64,000 bases of DNA. It comes from Hypericibacter adhaerens (GTDB lineage Bacteria; Pseudomonadota; Alphaproteobacteria; Dongiales; Dongiaceae). The notes beneath the pieces were generated by a model. The model was given only the letters and a program-made list of their open reading frames with translations. It had not been told where the DNA came from and ran no database searches. This document shows positions 51,214-60,604 of this stretch, piece after piece (position 1 is the stretch's first letter; each line of letters starts with the position of its first letter). Made by a program: the position numbers and the translations under genes. The stretch covers positions 4,390,217-4,454,216 of the forward strand of contig NZ_CP042582.1 in the NCBI RefSeq assembly GCF_008728835.1, written 5' to 3'.

Positions 51214-53598
51214 TCAGATCGCCGCCAGCGCGCGGTCGAGCGCCTCGATCGCGATATCCGCATGCTCGCGCCGGAAGCAGAGCGGCGGCCGGATCTTCAG
51301 CACGTTGTGCCGCGGGCCTTCGGTGCCGATGAGGACGCCCTGCTCGCGCATCAGGTTGGCGACCCGCCGCGTCCAGTCCGGCGCCGGTTCCTGCGTCTTG
51401 CGGTCGCGCACCAGCTCCACGCCCATGACCAGGCCGGTGCCGCGCACGTCGCCGATCGCCGCATGGCGGGCCATCAGCGCCTCGACGCCCTGACGGAAAT
51501 AGGCCCCGGTCGCCCGCGCGTTCTCCTGCAGGCCCTCGCGCTCCAGCACCTCGAGCACCGCGAGGCCGGCGGCGGCCGAGACCGGATTGCCGCCGAAGGT
51601 CGAGAAGTAATCGGTGCGGTCGGTGAAGGATTTGAGGATCTCCCGGCGAGTCACCACCACGCCCAGCGGATGGCCGTTGCCGACCGGCTTGCCCATGGTG
51701 ACGATGTCGGGCACCGCGCCCTGGAAATCGAAGCCCCAGAAATGGCTGCCGGACCGGCCGAAGCCATACTGCACCTCGTCGGCGATGAAGAGCCCGCCCG
51801 CCGCCCGCACCTTCTCGGCGACGGCCTGGAGATAGCCATTCGGCAGGTCGAGGATGCCGCTGGAGATGAAGGCGGAATCGATCATCGCGGCAGCCGGCCG
51901 GTGCCCCGCCGCCATCAGCGAGGCGAGCGCTCGGTCGGCCGCCTCGGCATAGCCGCTGGCCGCACCGGGATCGGACGCGCGGAAACGGCCGCGATAGAGA
52001 TCGGGCGCCTCCAGCGTGCGGACATGAGGGGCCACGTCGCTGGCCGACACGCCATAGGGCGAGAGCGCCGCGACGGCTTCGGTGCCGCCGTGATAGGCGT
52101 TCTCCATCACCAGCGCGCCCGTGCCGCCGGTATGGGCCTTGGCGATGCGCCAGGCGATGTCGTTCGCCTCGCTGCCGCAATTGACGAAGGCGCAGACCTC
52201 GAGCCCGGCCGGCATCCCGGCGCAGAGACGTTCCGCGAAGTCGAGCACGGTCTCGTGCAGGTAGCGCGTGTTGGTGTTGAGAAGCGCCGACTGGCGGGCG
52301 ACCGCCTCCACCACATGCGGGTGGGCATGGCCCACATTCGGCACGTTGTTGTAGGCGTCGAGATAGCGCCTTCCGTCGGCGTCCCAGAGCCAGACTCCCT
52401 CGCCGCGCAGCAGATGGACCGGACGCTCGTAGGACAGCTCCAGCCCCGATCCCAGCAGCCGGCGCCGGCGCGCGATCAGGGCTTCGGAAGAAGCGCCGGG
52501 CATCTGCGCCGGCGGTTTGGGGGTCGCAGCGACCGGCAGGCTTGACGACAAGCCCGCGGCCTTGCGGAAGGCGTTTGCGGCCGCTTGGGGACCGGCCGAC
52601 AAGAGCTGCTCGAAGACCGGCAGCTCCGAGCGCTCGAAACGCTCGAGCTTGTCGGCCCCGCGCCGATCGTGGCGCTGCCGCCAGGCGAAGATGGCGAAGG
52701 TGGAGGCAAAGCGCGCCGCGATCGCGTCGAAGAGAAGCGCGATCTCGTCCTCCTGCAGGGGCAGCACGGCGCTGTAGCCCGCGATCACCTCCTGGGCGGA
52801 TTCGATCGCCCCCATCCCCTCGCCGGCCGCCTCCGCGGCGGCGAGAGCCAGATCGAACATGAGCGGCCCGTGGATCATGTCGCCGAAATCGATGATGCCG
52901 GCCACGGCCGGCGCGCCCGCCGCATCGACCAGGACATTGCCGGGATTGCAGTCATTATGGATGACCTGGCCGCGCAGGGCCGCGAAAGCCGGCAGGCGCT
53001 CCACGGTGCGCTCCAGCACGCGCGCCACGGCCGCCGCGACGGCCGGATCGCCGATCAGCGCCGCGAAGGGGCGCAGCTCGCCGGCACGGCGGATGTCCCA
53101 GGCGATCTTCTGGCCCGCCGCCGGATGAAAGAAGCCGCGCAGGGCCTTGTCGAGCCGCGCGACCGTGCGGCCGATGTCGCGAAGCAGCGCCGCATCCGGC
53201 TGCACGTCCTCGAGCAGCTTTCCCGGCAGGAAGGTGATCGCGCAGGCGATGTGGCCGGCGCCGTCCGGCCCCTCGATCCGCGCCGAGCGCTCTCCCGCCC
53301 GCGTGGCCAGCAGGCGCGGCACCGGCAGGCCCGGATCCTGCAGCGCCAGGTGATCGAGCGCCTTGATCTGGAAATCGACGATCGCCGGATCTTCGTGCGC
53401 GTTATAGAGCTTCAGCACCGCGCCGGGGCCTTGCGCCGGCCGCAGACGGAAATTCTGGTCGCGCTCGCCGAACAACAGGGTCGCCCCGGCGTCGATCCCG
53501 TAGAGCTCGCGGGCGATCCGTTCGGCATCGGCCGTGGTGAAGCCCGGCGGGTTCGTCTTGAGCGCGGTCAGGCCGCCGGCCGGCGAGGCATTCGACAT
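51214..53598 (-). CDS. Fused APH-type kinase and class III aminotransferase-fold enzyme
   Basis: 794 residues in two modules. Residues about 1-345: a phosphotransferase of the APH/homoserine-kinase-like fold, with the catalytic HND (H214-N215-D216 in [12 protein letters not shown]) and Mg-binding IIDFGD. Residues about 380-794: a class III PLP enzyme with [40 protein letters not shown] and the PLP lysine K637 in MGKPVGNG. In animals hydroxylysine kinase and phosphohydroxylysine or phosphoethanolamine phospho-lyases are separate proteins of these two folds. The fusion suggests phosphorylation of an amino alcohol followed by phosphate elimination. The substrate is inferred, not shown. Confidence 0.85.
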   Translation of the reverse strand: MSNASPAGGLTALKTNPPGFTTADAERIARELYGIDAGATLLFGERDQNFRLRPAQGPGAVLKLYNAHEDPAIVDFQIKALDHLALQDPGLPVPRLLATRAGERSARIEGPDGAGHIACAITFLPGKLLEDVQPDAALLRDIGRTVARLDKALRGFFHPAAGQKIAWDIRRAGELRPFAALIGDPAVAAAVARVLERTVERLPAFAALRGQVIHNDCNPGNVLVDAAGAPAVAGIIDFGDMIHGPLMFDLALAAAEAAGEGMGAIESAQEVIAGYSAVLPLQEDEIALLFDAIAARFASTFAIFAWRQRHDRRGADKLERFERSELPVFEQLLSAGPQAAANAFRKAAGLSSSLPVAATPKPPAQMPGASSEALIARRRRLLGSGLELSYERPVHLLRGEGVWLWDADGRRYLDAYNNVPNVGHAHPHVVEAVARQSALLNTNTRYLHETVLDFAERLCAGMPAGLEVCAFVNCGSEANDIAWRIAKAHTGGTGALVMENAYHGGTEAVAALSPYGVSASDVAPHVRTLEAPDLYRGRFRASDPGAASGYAEAADRALASLMAAGHRPAAAMIDSAFISSGILDLPNGYLQAVAEKVRAAGGLFIADEVQYGFGRSGSHFWGFDFQGAVPDIVTMGKPVGNGHPLGVVVTRREILKSFTDRTDYFSTFGGNPVSAAAGLAVLEVLEREGLQENARATGAYFRQGVEALMARHAAIGDVRGTGLVMGVELVRDRKTQEPAPDWTRRVANLMREQGVLIGTEGPRHNVLKIRPPLCFRREHADIAIEALDRALAAI

Positions 53599-53622
53599 GA
53601 TGATGGTTCCGAGGTTGAAAGC

Positions 53623-54606
53623 TTAGTTCAGGCCGTAATGGCGCTTGTACCAGGCGACCGTGAGCGGGATGCCCTGCTCGATCGGCGTGCGCGGCACATA
53701 GCCCAGGTCGCGCGTGGAGGCGCTGATATCGGCATAGGTCACATGCACGTCGCCCGGCTGCATCGGCGCTTCCTCGATCAAGGCCTTCCGGCCGCAGGCC
53801 TTCTCGATGACCTTGACGAAATCGCGCACATCGACGGTGCGGTGGTTGCCGAGATTGTAGACCGCGTAGCGCAGCCCTTCGGAATCGGGCGCCGGCGGCC
53901 GGTCGAGCGCCGCCAGCACGCCGGCCACGATGTCGTCGATATAGGTGAAGTCGCGCTTGAGCGCGCCGCCATTGAAGAGGAAGAGCTTGTTGCCGCGCAG
54001 GACCGCGTCGATGAAGAGGAAGGAGGCCATGTCGGGCCGGCCCCAGGGGCCATAGACGGTGAAGAAGCGCAGGGCCGTGATCGGCGTGCCGTAGAGATGG
54101 CTGTAGGCGGCGGCGATATGCTCGGCCGCGCGTTTGGACGCGGCATAGAGCGAGCGCGGCCGGTCGGCGGGGTTGTCGAGGGCGAAGGGCACGTCCTTGC
54201 TGTCGCCATAGACCGAGGAGCTGCTGGCGAAGACCAGATGCTTGAAGCCGGGCCGCTTGCGCACCGCCTCGACCATGGCGAGCTGGCCGTCGATGTTGCT
54301 GCGCTGGAACTCCCAGGGCTTCTCGATCGAGTGGCGCACGCCGGGCTGTCCCGCCATATGCAGCACCCGGTCGATCTCGGGATAGCGCTCGAGGAGGGCC
54401 TCCAGCCCCGCCGCGTCCGCCACGTCGAGCTCGTGGAAGACGAAGCCGTCGCGCGTCTGCAGCTCGGCCGCGCGCGCCCGCTTGAGCGCGGGCTCGTAGA
54501 AATGGATGAAGTTGTCGACGCCCACGACTCGCTCGCCGCGGTCGAGCAGCGTGGAGGCGAGGTGAAAGCCGATGAAGCCGGCGGCGCCGGTGACGAGGAC
54601 GGTCAT
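53623..54606 (-). CDS. NAD-dependent sugar-nucleotide epimerase (UDP-glucuronate 4-epimerase-like)
   Basis: 327-residue short-chain dehydrogenase. GAAGFIGFHLASTLLDRG binds NAD(P), SSSSVYGDSKDVPF carries the serine, and YAASKRAAEHIAAAYSHLYG the catalytic Tyr/Lys pair. AGQPGVRHSIEKPWEFQRSN and YGPWGRPDMA are typical of UDP-glucuronate 4-epimerases, which feed surface polysaccharide synthesis. It precedes the fusion gene on the same strand with a 24-bp gap, but a metabolic link is unclear. Confidence 0.88.
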   Translation of the reverse strand: MTVLVTGAAGFIGFHLASTLLDRGERVVGVDNFIHFYEPALKRARAAELQTRDGFVFHELDVADAAGLEALLERYPEIDRVLHMAGQPGVRHSIEKPWEFQRSNIDGQLAMVEAVRKRPGFKHLVFASSSSVYGDSKDVPFALDNPADRPRSLYAASKRAAEHIAAAYSHLYGTPITALRFFTVYGPWGRPDMASFLFIDAVLRGNKLFLFNGGALKRDFTYIDDIVAGVLAALDRPPAPDSEGLRYAVYNLGNHRTVDVRDFVKVIEKACGRKALIEEAPMQPGDVHVTYADISASTRDLGYVPRTPIEQGIPLTVAWYKRHYGLN

Positions 54607-54815
54607 GAAATGTCCGCAAATCCGGGAATTATGGAAAGGATATAGCCGAGGCGGCGCCAGAAATCACCCAACGTTACCGAGGCGCCGAAACCGGCGGATC
54701 GCCGCGCCCTTTCATTGCAGCCCGGCGGGCGCTCGGCTAGCTTCACGCCCAATGAACAAGGCCTGGAAGGCCCGCCCGGTCCGGCGGTCCGATCCGGCGC
54801 CGCCCCGGGAGAGAC

Positions 54816-55649
54816 ATGGCCCAGCCTGCCATCATCACCGTCGCCATCACGGGCAGCCAGCCGACCAAGGCGCAGAACCCGGCCGTGCCCCTGGCACCGC
54901 CCGAGCAGGTCGAGAGCACGCATCAGGCCTTCGAGGCCGGTGCCGCCCTGGTCCATATCCATGTGCGCGACGACGAGGGCCGCTCCTCCTCGGACGCCGA
55001 CCGCTTCGCCCGGGTGCAGGAAGGCATCCGCAAGCATTGCCCGGGCATGATCATCCAGTTCTCGACCGGCGGGCGCGGGCGCGATCCGGCCGAACGCGGC
55101 TCGGCGCTCAAGCACCGGCCGGACATGGCCTCGCTCGCGACGGGATCGGTCAATTTCGCCACCATCGTCTATGAGAACCCGCCGCCCCTGATCGACGATC
55201 TGGCGCGCTCGATGATCGAGCACGAGGTCAAGCCCGAGATCGAGATCTTCGATCTCGCCATGCTCTATAACGCGCGGGAGCTGGTTGATCGCGGCCTGCT
55301 GAAGGCCCCGGTCCATGTCCAGTTCGTCATGGGCATTCCGGGCGCGCTGCCGGCCCGCGAGAAGGTCCTCGATTTCCTGATCGGCGAGCTCGAGACCTTC
55401 CTGCCCGGCGCCACCTGGACCGCCGCCGCCACCGGCCGCCACCAGCTCGAGGCCAACCGCTGGGCGCTCGCCAAGGGCGGTCACTTGCGCACCGGGCTGG
55501 AAGACAACATCTATTTCGAGAAGGGCCGGCTGGCGGCGAGCAATGCCGAGCTGGTGGCTCGCGCCGCGGCCCTCTGCCACGAGATGGGCCGCAAGCCCGC
55601 CAGCCCCGCCGAAGCACGGAACCTTCTGGGCCTGAGGCCCGCTTCATGA
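54816..55649 (+). CDS. BKACE / 3-keto-5-aminohexanoate cleavage family protein
   Basis: 277-residue TIM-barrel zinc enzyme (formerly DUF849). It condenses a beta-keto acid with acetyl-CoA to give acetoacetate and a new acyl-CoA. Zinc ligands H47 and H49 (VHIHVRDDEG) and E229 (RTGLEDN) are present, as are FSTGGRGRDPAERGSALKHR and LEIFDLAM-like strands. The first known member acts in lysine fermentation, others on carnitine or other keto acids. It is 7 bp upstream of an oxidoreductase, so co-transcription is likely. Confidence 0.88.
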   Translation: MAQPAIITVAITGSQPTKAQNPAVPLAPPEQVESTHQAFEAGAALVHIHVRDDEGRSSSDADRFARVQEGIRKHCPGMIIQFSTGGRGRDPAERGSALKHRPDMASLATGSVNFATIVYENPPPLIDDLARSMIEHEVKPEIEIFDLAMLYNARELVDRGLLKAPVHVQFVMGIPGALPAREKVLDFLIGELETFLPGATWTAAATGRHQLEANRWALAKGGHLRTGLEDNIYFEKGRLAASNAELVARAAALCHEMGRKPASPAEARNLLGLRPAS

Positions 55650-55656
55650 GGCTCCC

Positions 55657-58600
55657 ATGAAACTCGCGCCCGCCAGCAAACTCGCGACCGTCAGCCTCGA
55701 CGACAAATATGCGGCCGAAACCGGCCGGGTCTTCCTGACGGGCACGCAGGCGCTGGTGCGCCTGCCGATGATGCAGCGCCGCCGCGACGAGGCGGCGGGC
55801 CTCAACACCGCGGCCTTCATCACCGGCTATCGCGGCTCGCCCTTGGGCGGGCTCGACCTCGCCATGGGCCAGGCGAAGAAGTTCCTCGACCGCCACCATA
55901 TCCGCTTCCAGGCGGGCGTGAACGAGGACCTGGCGGCGACCGCGGTCTGGGGCTCGCAGCAGCTCGATCTCTTCGGCGATTCCAACTATGACGGCGTCTT
56001 CGCGCTCTGGTACGGCAAGGGCCCCGGCGTGGACCGCTCGGGCGACGCGCTGCGCCACGCCAATCTCGCCGGCACCGCCAAGCATGGCGGCGTGCTGGCG
56101 CTGGCCGGCGACGACCATACCTGCAAATCCTCCACCACCGCGCACCAGACCGAATATGCCTTCGTCGATGCGCAGATCCCGGTGCTGAACCCGGCGGGCG
56201 TCCAGGAATTCCTCGATCTGGGACTCCACGGCGTCGCCCTCTCGCGCTATTCGGGCTGCTGGGTGGCGCTCAAATGCGTCGCCGATACGGTCGAGAGCTC
56301 GGCCTCGGTCTCGGTCGATCCGCATCGCGTCCAGATCGCGACGCCGACCGATTTCGAGATGCCGGCCGGCGGGCTCAATATCCGCTTCCCCTCCTCGCCC
56401 TTCGCCTCGATCCAGGCGCTCGAGCAGGAGATGCGGCTCCACCGCTACAAGCTGAAGGCGGTGCTGGCCTATGCCCGGGCCAACAAGCTCGACCGCGCCG
56501 TGATCGACGGGCCCCGGCGCCGGCTCGGCATCGTCACCACCGGCAAGTCCTATCTCGACCTGCGCCAGGCGCTGGACGATCTCGGCATCGACGAGGCGCA
56601 TGCCGAGGAAGTGGGCTTGAGCGTCTACAAGGTCGGGCTGGTCTGGCCGCTCGAGCCGGAAGGGCTCAAGAAATTCGCCGAGGGGCTGGAAGAGATCCTG
56701 GTGGTCGAGGAGAAGCGGCCGCTGATCGAGGACCAGATCAAGACCATCCTCTATGACGCGCCGGCCGGCCGCCGGCCGCGCGTGATCGGCAAGTTCGACG
56801 AAAAGGGCGAATGGATCCTGCCCTCGGCCGACGAGCTCACGCCGGCCATGATCGCGCGCGTGCTGGCCCGGCGCATCAAGCGCTTCTATGACAGCCCGCG
56901 CATCGAGGAGCGGCTGGCCTTCCTCGAGACCAAGGAGAAGGCGCTCGAGGGCTACAAGCCTGCCATAAGGCGCATCGCCTATTTCTGTTCCGGCTGCCCC
57001 CACAACACCTCGACCCGGGTGCCCGAGGGCAGCCGCGCGCTCGCCGGCATCGGCTGCCACTACATGGCGCAGTGGATGGACCGCGACACCCAGACCTTCA
57101 CCCAGATGGGTGGCGAGGGCGCCACCTGGATCGGCCAGGCGCCCTTCTCCAAGACGCCCCATGTGTTCCAGAACCTGGGCGACGGCACCTATTTCCATTC
57201 GGGCTCGCTCGCGATCCGCGCCGCGATCGGCGCCGGCGTCAATATCACCTACAAGCTTCTCTATAACGACGCGGTGGCGATGACCGGCGGCCAGCATGTG
57301 GACGGGCCGCTCGACGTGCCGCAGGTGACGCGCCAGCTCGCGGCCGAAGGCGTCGGCCGCATCTGCCTGGTGACCGACCAGCCCGAGCTCTATGAGGGCG
57401 ATTCCGCGCTGGCGCCGGGCACCGAGGTCCATCACCGCGACCAGCTCGACGCCGTGCAGCGCTCGCTGCGCGAGACGCCGGGCGTGACCGCCCTCGTCTA
57501 TGCCCAGACCTGCGCCGCCGAGAAGCGCCGGCGGCGCAAGCGCGGCCTGATGGAGGACCCGGCCAAGCGCGTCGTCATCAACGAGCGCGTCTGCGAGGGC
57601 TGCGGCGATTGCGGCAAGCAGTCGAATTGCCTGTCGGTGGTGCCGGTCGAGACCGAGTTCGGCCGCAAGCGCGCGATCGACCAGTCCTCCTGCAATAAGG
57701 ACTTCTCCTGCGTGAAGGGCTTCTGCCCGAGCTTCGTCACGGTCAAGGGCGGCAAGCTCCGCAAGCGCCGCGGCATCGGCGGCAAGGAAAGCGGGGGCGG
57801 TAAGACGGGCGATCTGCCGCCGCTGCCCGAGCCGCAGCTTCCGGGCACGGCCGAGCCCTACGGCATCCTCGTCACGGGCGTGGGCGGCACCGGCGTGGTC
57901 ACGGTGGGCGCCCTCATCGGCATGGCGGCGCATATCGAAGGCAAGGGCTGCAGCATCCTCGACATGACCGGCCTCGCCCAGAAGGGCGGCGCCGTGATCA
58001 GCCATCTGCGCATCGCCGACCGGCCCGAGGATATCCACGCCGTGCGCATCGCGGCCGGCGGGGCCCGGGTGCTGCTGGCCTGCGACATCGTCGTGGGTGC
58101 CAGCTACGACGCGCTGGCCAAGCTCCACAAGGGCGTCAGCCGCGCCCTCATCAATGTCGAGGAGAGCATCACCGGCGACTTCACCCGCAACCCCGACCTC
58201 GGATTCCCGGTGGCCGACCTGAAGCGCGCCATCACCGACGCGGTCGGCCGCGACGAAGCCGATTTCGTCGACGCCACGCGCCTCGCCACCGCCCTGCTCG
58301 GCGATTCCATCGCCAGCAACCTCTTCATGCTGGGCTATGCCTATCAGAAAGGCCTGGTGCCGGTGTCGGGCGAGGCGCTGGAGCGCGCGATCGAGCTCAA
58401 CGGCGCCGCGGTCGAGCAGAACCGCCAGGCCTTCCGCTGGGGCCGGCGCGCCGCTCATGACCTGGCATCCGTGGAGGCGGCGGCCAAGGCGGCCGATCCG
58501 ACCTCGGCGCCGCGGCCGCTCGCGACCACGCTCGAGGAGATCGTGGCGCTGCGGTCCCGCGATCTCGCCGCCTACCAGAACGAGGCACTGGCGCGGCGCT

Positions 58601-59190
58601 ACAAGGATCTGGTCGCCGCCGTGGAGGTCGCCGAGGCCGAGCGCACGCCCGGCCGGCGCGGCCTCGCCGAAGCGGTCGCGCGCAACTACTATAAGCTCCT
58701 CGCCTACAAGGACGAGTATGAGGTGGCGCGGCTGTTCTCGGATCCCGCCTTCCGCCAGTCGCTGGAGAACCATTTCGAAGGCAACTGGAAGCTCTCGCTC
58801 AATCTGGCGCCACCGCTCATCGCCAAACGCGACCCCGACACGGGTCATCTCCTCAAGCGCGAGTTCGGGTCGTGGCTGCTCGGGGCCTTCCGCGTCCTGC
58901 CCCATTTCCGCTTCCTGCGCGGCACGGCGCTCGACCCCTTCGGCCGGACGCCTGAGCGCAAGCGCGAGCGCGCGCTGATCGCGGAATACGAGGCGCTGCT
59001 GCGGGAGATCCTCGGCAAGCTCGATCACGAGAACCATCGCGTGGCCGTGGCGCTGGCAGCATTGCCCGAGCAGATCCGCGGCTATGGCCATGTCAAGGAC
59101 GCCGCGATCGAGAAGGCCAAGGCGCGCGAGGCCGAGCTCCTCGCCGACTTCCGCGCTGCTCCTGCGGCGACGGCAGCGGCGGCGGAGTAG
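55657..59190 (+). CDS. Indolepyruvate:ferredoxin oxidoreductase, fused subunits
   Basis: 1177 residues joining the thiamine-diphosphate (alpha) and gamma modules. It oxidatively decarboxylates aromatic or branched 2-keto acids to acyl-CoA, passing electrons to ferredoxin. The first 600 residues contain FITGYRGSPLGGLDLAMG, LALAGDDHTCKSSTTAHQTE and the ThDP half. A [4Fe-4S] segment has C646, C649, C652 and C658 (CEGCGDCGKQSNC), followed by CNKDFSCVKGFCPS. The gamma domain is GILVTGVGGTGVVTVGALIG to GAVISHLRIA, and a C-terminal extension follows. This fused form is typical of aerobic proteobacteria. Confidence 0.93.
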   Translation: MKLAPASKLATVSLDDKYAAETGRVFLTGTQALVRLPMMQRRRDEAAGLNTAAFITGYRGSPLGGLDLAMGQAKKFLDRHHIRFQAGVNEDLAATAVWGSQQLDLFGDSNYDGVFALWYGKGPGVDRSGDALRHANLAGTAKHGGVLALAGDDHTCKSSTTAHQTEYAFVDAQIPVLNPAGVQEFLDLGLHGVALSRYSGCWVALKCVADTVESSASVSVDPHRVQIATPTDFEMPAGGLNIRFPSSPFASIQALEQEMRLHRYKLKAVLAYARANKLDRAVIDGPRRRLGIVTTGKSYLDLRQALDDLGIDEAHAEEVGLSVYKVGLVWPLEPEGLKKFAEGLEEILVVEEKRPLIEDQIKTILYDAPAGRRPRVIGKFDEKGEWILPSADELTPAMIARVLARRIKRFYDSPRIEERLAFLETKEKALEGYKPAIRRIAYFCSGCPHNTSTRVPEGSRALAGIGCHYMAQWMDRDTQTFTQMGGEGATWIGQAPFSKTPHVFQNLGDGTYFHSGSLAIRAAIGAGVNITYKLLYNDAVAMTGGQHVDGPLDVPQVTRQLAAEGVGRICLVTDQPELYEGDSALAPGTEVHHRDQLDAVQRSLRETPGVTALVYAQTCAAEKRRRRKRGLMEDPAKRVVINERVCEGCGDCGKQSNCLSVVPVETEFGRKRAIDQSSCNKDFSCVKGFCPSFVTVKGGKLRKRRGIGGKESGGGKTGDLPPLPEPQLPGTAEPYGILVTGVGGTGVVTVGALIGMAAHIEGKGCSILDMTGLAQKGGAVISHLRIADRPEDIHAVRIAAGGARVLLACDIVVGASYDALAKLHKGVSRALINVEESITGDFTRNPDLGFPVADLKRAITDAVGRDEADFVDATRLATALLGDSIASNLFMLGYAYQKGLVPVSGEALERAIELNGAAVEQNRQAFRWGRRAAHDLASVEAAAKAADPTSAPRPLATTLEEIVALRSRDLAAYQNEALARRYKDLVAAVEVAEAERTPGRRGLAEAVARNYYKLLAYKDEYEVARLFSDPAFRQSLENHFEGNWKLSLNLAPPLIAKRDPDTGHLLKREFGSWLLGAFRVLPHFRFLRGTALDPFGRTPERKRERALIAEYEALLREILGKLDHENHRVAVALAALPEQIRGYGHVKDAAIEKAKAREAELLADFRAAPAATAAAAE

Positions 59191-59224
59191 CCCACTTCCC
59201 TCTGCGTCCGCGTCCGAATCGCTC

Positions 59225-59334
59225 GTCACCCCCGCGAAAGTGGGGGGCCAATTCTAGGCTCGACGCGTTGGATCAAGATGGATCCCCGCTGGAGTTTACG
59301 CTTGGGCCGGCCTACGGCCGGGCGCGGGGATGAC
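59225..59334. repeat. Family-A repeat carrying the nested insert
   Basis: The left arm is diverged. The right arm is interrupted by about 32 bp (59291-59322) matching the insert at 48206, with a 6-bp difference. It ends 2 bp before the stop of the EamA gene. Confidence 0.85.
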
Positions 59335-59336
59335 GG

Positions 59337-60245
59337 TCAGCGTCTCCTCGCGATTACCACGCCGGCGAAGATCATGACCGTGGCGACGATCAGCACCGCG
59401 GTCGGCCGCTCGCCCAGCCAGAAGAAGGCCAGCACCAGGCCTGAGAGCGGCTGCAGGAACTGGATCGTGCCCATGCGCGCGATGCCGCCATGGGCGAGCG
59501 CCCAGTACCAGCCGATATAGCCGACGATCGCGGTGATCCAGGCCATCGTCGCGATCGAGCCCCAGGCGATCCAGCTCGCCTCCGGCAGGCGGAAGCCGCC
59601 CAGCGCGAAAGGCAGGAACGGCAGGAAAACGATCGCCGCGAAGGTGGCGCCCCAAAGCGTGGTGCCGAGGCTGGCATAGCCCGACTGCAGGAGCCGTGCG
59701 CCGGCGACATAGCCCATGGAGGCGAAGAGGCTCGCGAACAGGATCAGCAGGTCGCCCAGGACCGAGGCTTCGCCCGCCGAGCTCGGCAGGCGGCCGAGGA
59801 TCAGCAGGATCTCGCCGCCGAAGGCGACGGCGCAACCGGCCCACCAGACCGGGTTCGGCCGGCGCCGCTCGATCGCCGCGGCATAGAGGCCGGTGAAGAT
59901 CGGCAACGCCGCCAGGATCAACCCGCCATGCATCGCCGACGTCATGCGCTGGCCGATGGTATAGAGGATCGGGAAGGCGACGAAGCCGCAGAAGCCGGAG
60001 AGCAGCAGCGGCCAGACCTGGCCGGCGCGGCGCGGCGGGCTGATGCGCAAGGTCAGCGCCAAGGGCAATGCGGCCATGCCGCCCAAACCCGTGCGGATCA
60101 TCGCCGTCACCACGGGATCGATCTCGCGCGTGGCGAGCTTGGTGAAGACCGGCGTGGCGCCCCACAGCACCACCACGGCGAGCGCGATCAGGACCGGTAT
60201 CCAGCTCGTGCTTCTGGGCGCCGTCAGGGGGCTGGTCGTCGTCAT
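59337..60245 (-). CDS. EamA/DMT-family transporter
   Basis: 302 residues with ten hydrophobic helices in two EamA repeats (VLIALAVVVLWGATPVFTKL near the N-terminus; LGDLLILFASLFASMGYVAG starting the second). The last motif is QFLQPLSGLVLAFFWLGERP. An exporter of amino acids or other metabolites is likely. The ATG at 60245 was chosen. Its stop codon abuts the repeat. Confidence 0.88.
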   Translation of the reverse strand: MTTTSPLTAPRSTSWIPVLIALAVVVLWGATPVFTKLATREIDPVVTAMIRTGLGGMAALPLALTLRISPPRRAGQVWPLLLSGFCGFVAFPILYTIGQRMTSAMHGGLILAALPIFTGLYAAAIERRRPNPVWWAGCAVAFGGEILLILGRLPSSAGEASVLGDLLILFASLFASMGYVAGARLLQSGYASLGTTLWGATFAAIVFLPFLPFALGGFRLPEASWIAWGSIATMAWITAIVGYIGWYWALAHGGIARMGTIQFLQPLSGLVLAFFWLGERPTAVLIVATVMIFAGVVIARRR

Positions 60246-60317
60246 GGCGAGGGCGATCCGTTTTCGAATGTTGCGCGTTCGCCTAACGCAACGCCGCGCC
60301 GGCTGCAATGGGCATGG

Positions 60318-60458
60318 TGTCCCGGTAAGGATTGTTACCCGGACATCAAGGGTCAGGCCGGAACGCCCCGGCAACGCGCCGCGCGCGACAAGCCCACGCC
60401 GCGTCTCGCTTTTGCCGCCGCCATGAAGAGCGCCCGCCGTTCGCTTGTCACCGGGACA
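60318..60458. repeat. MITE-like element
   Basis: 141 bp bounded by inverted ends TGTCCCGGT and ACCGGGACA. An extra near-palindrome lies at the left end (TGTCCCGGTAA-N6-TTACCCGGACA). No gene is inside and no clear target duplication is seen. It lies in the 359-bp divergent spacer between the EamA gene and oppA (60246-60604), which otherwise shows only the oppA ribosome-binding site. Confidence 0.4.
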
Positions 60459-60604
60459 TCGGCTTGAACGCCCCCGCAGATTGAAGGACACTTCCCGTCA
60501 CGAACCCCGGCCGACCCCACGAAAGCCTCCCGCGCATCGCCTCCTCTCGCGATCGCTCCCCAAAGGCCAAGGCTCCGGGGCGTCAAGGACAAGGAGGACA
60601 TCCC

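Noticed and set aside
55327-59229. 1300-codon minus-strand frame opposite the indolepyruvate oxidoreductase
   Set aside because: Compositional shadow of the large fused oxidoreductase. No recognisable domains and no ribosome-binding site.
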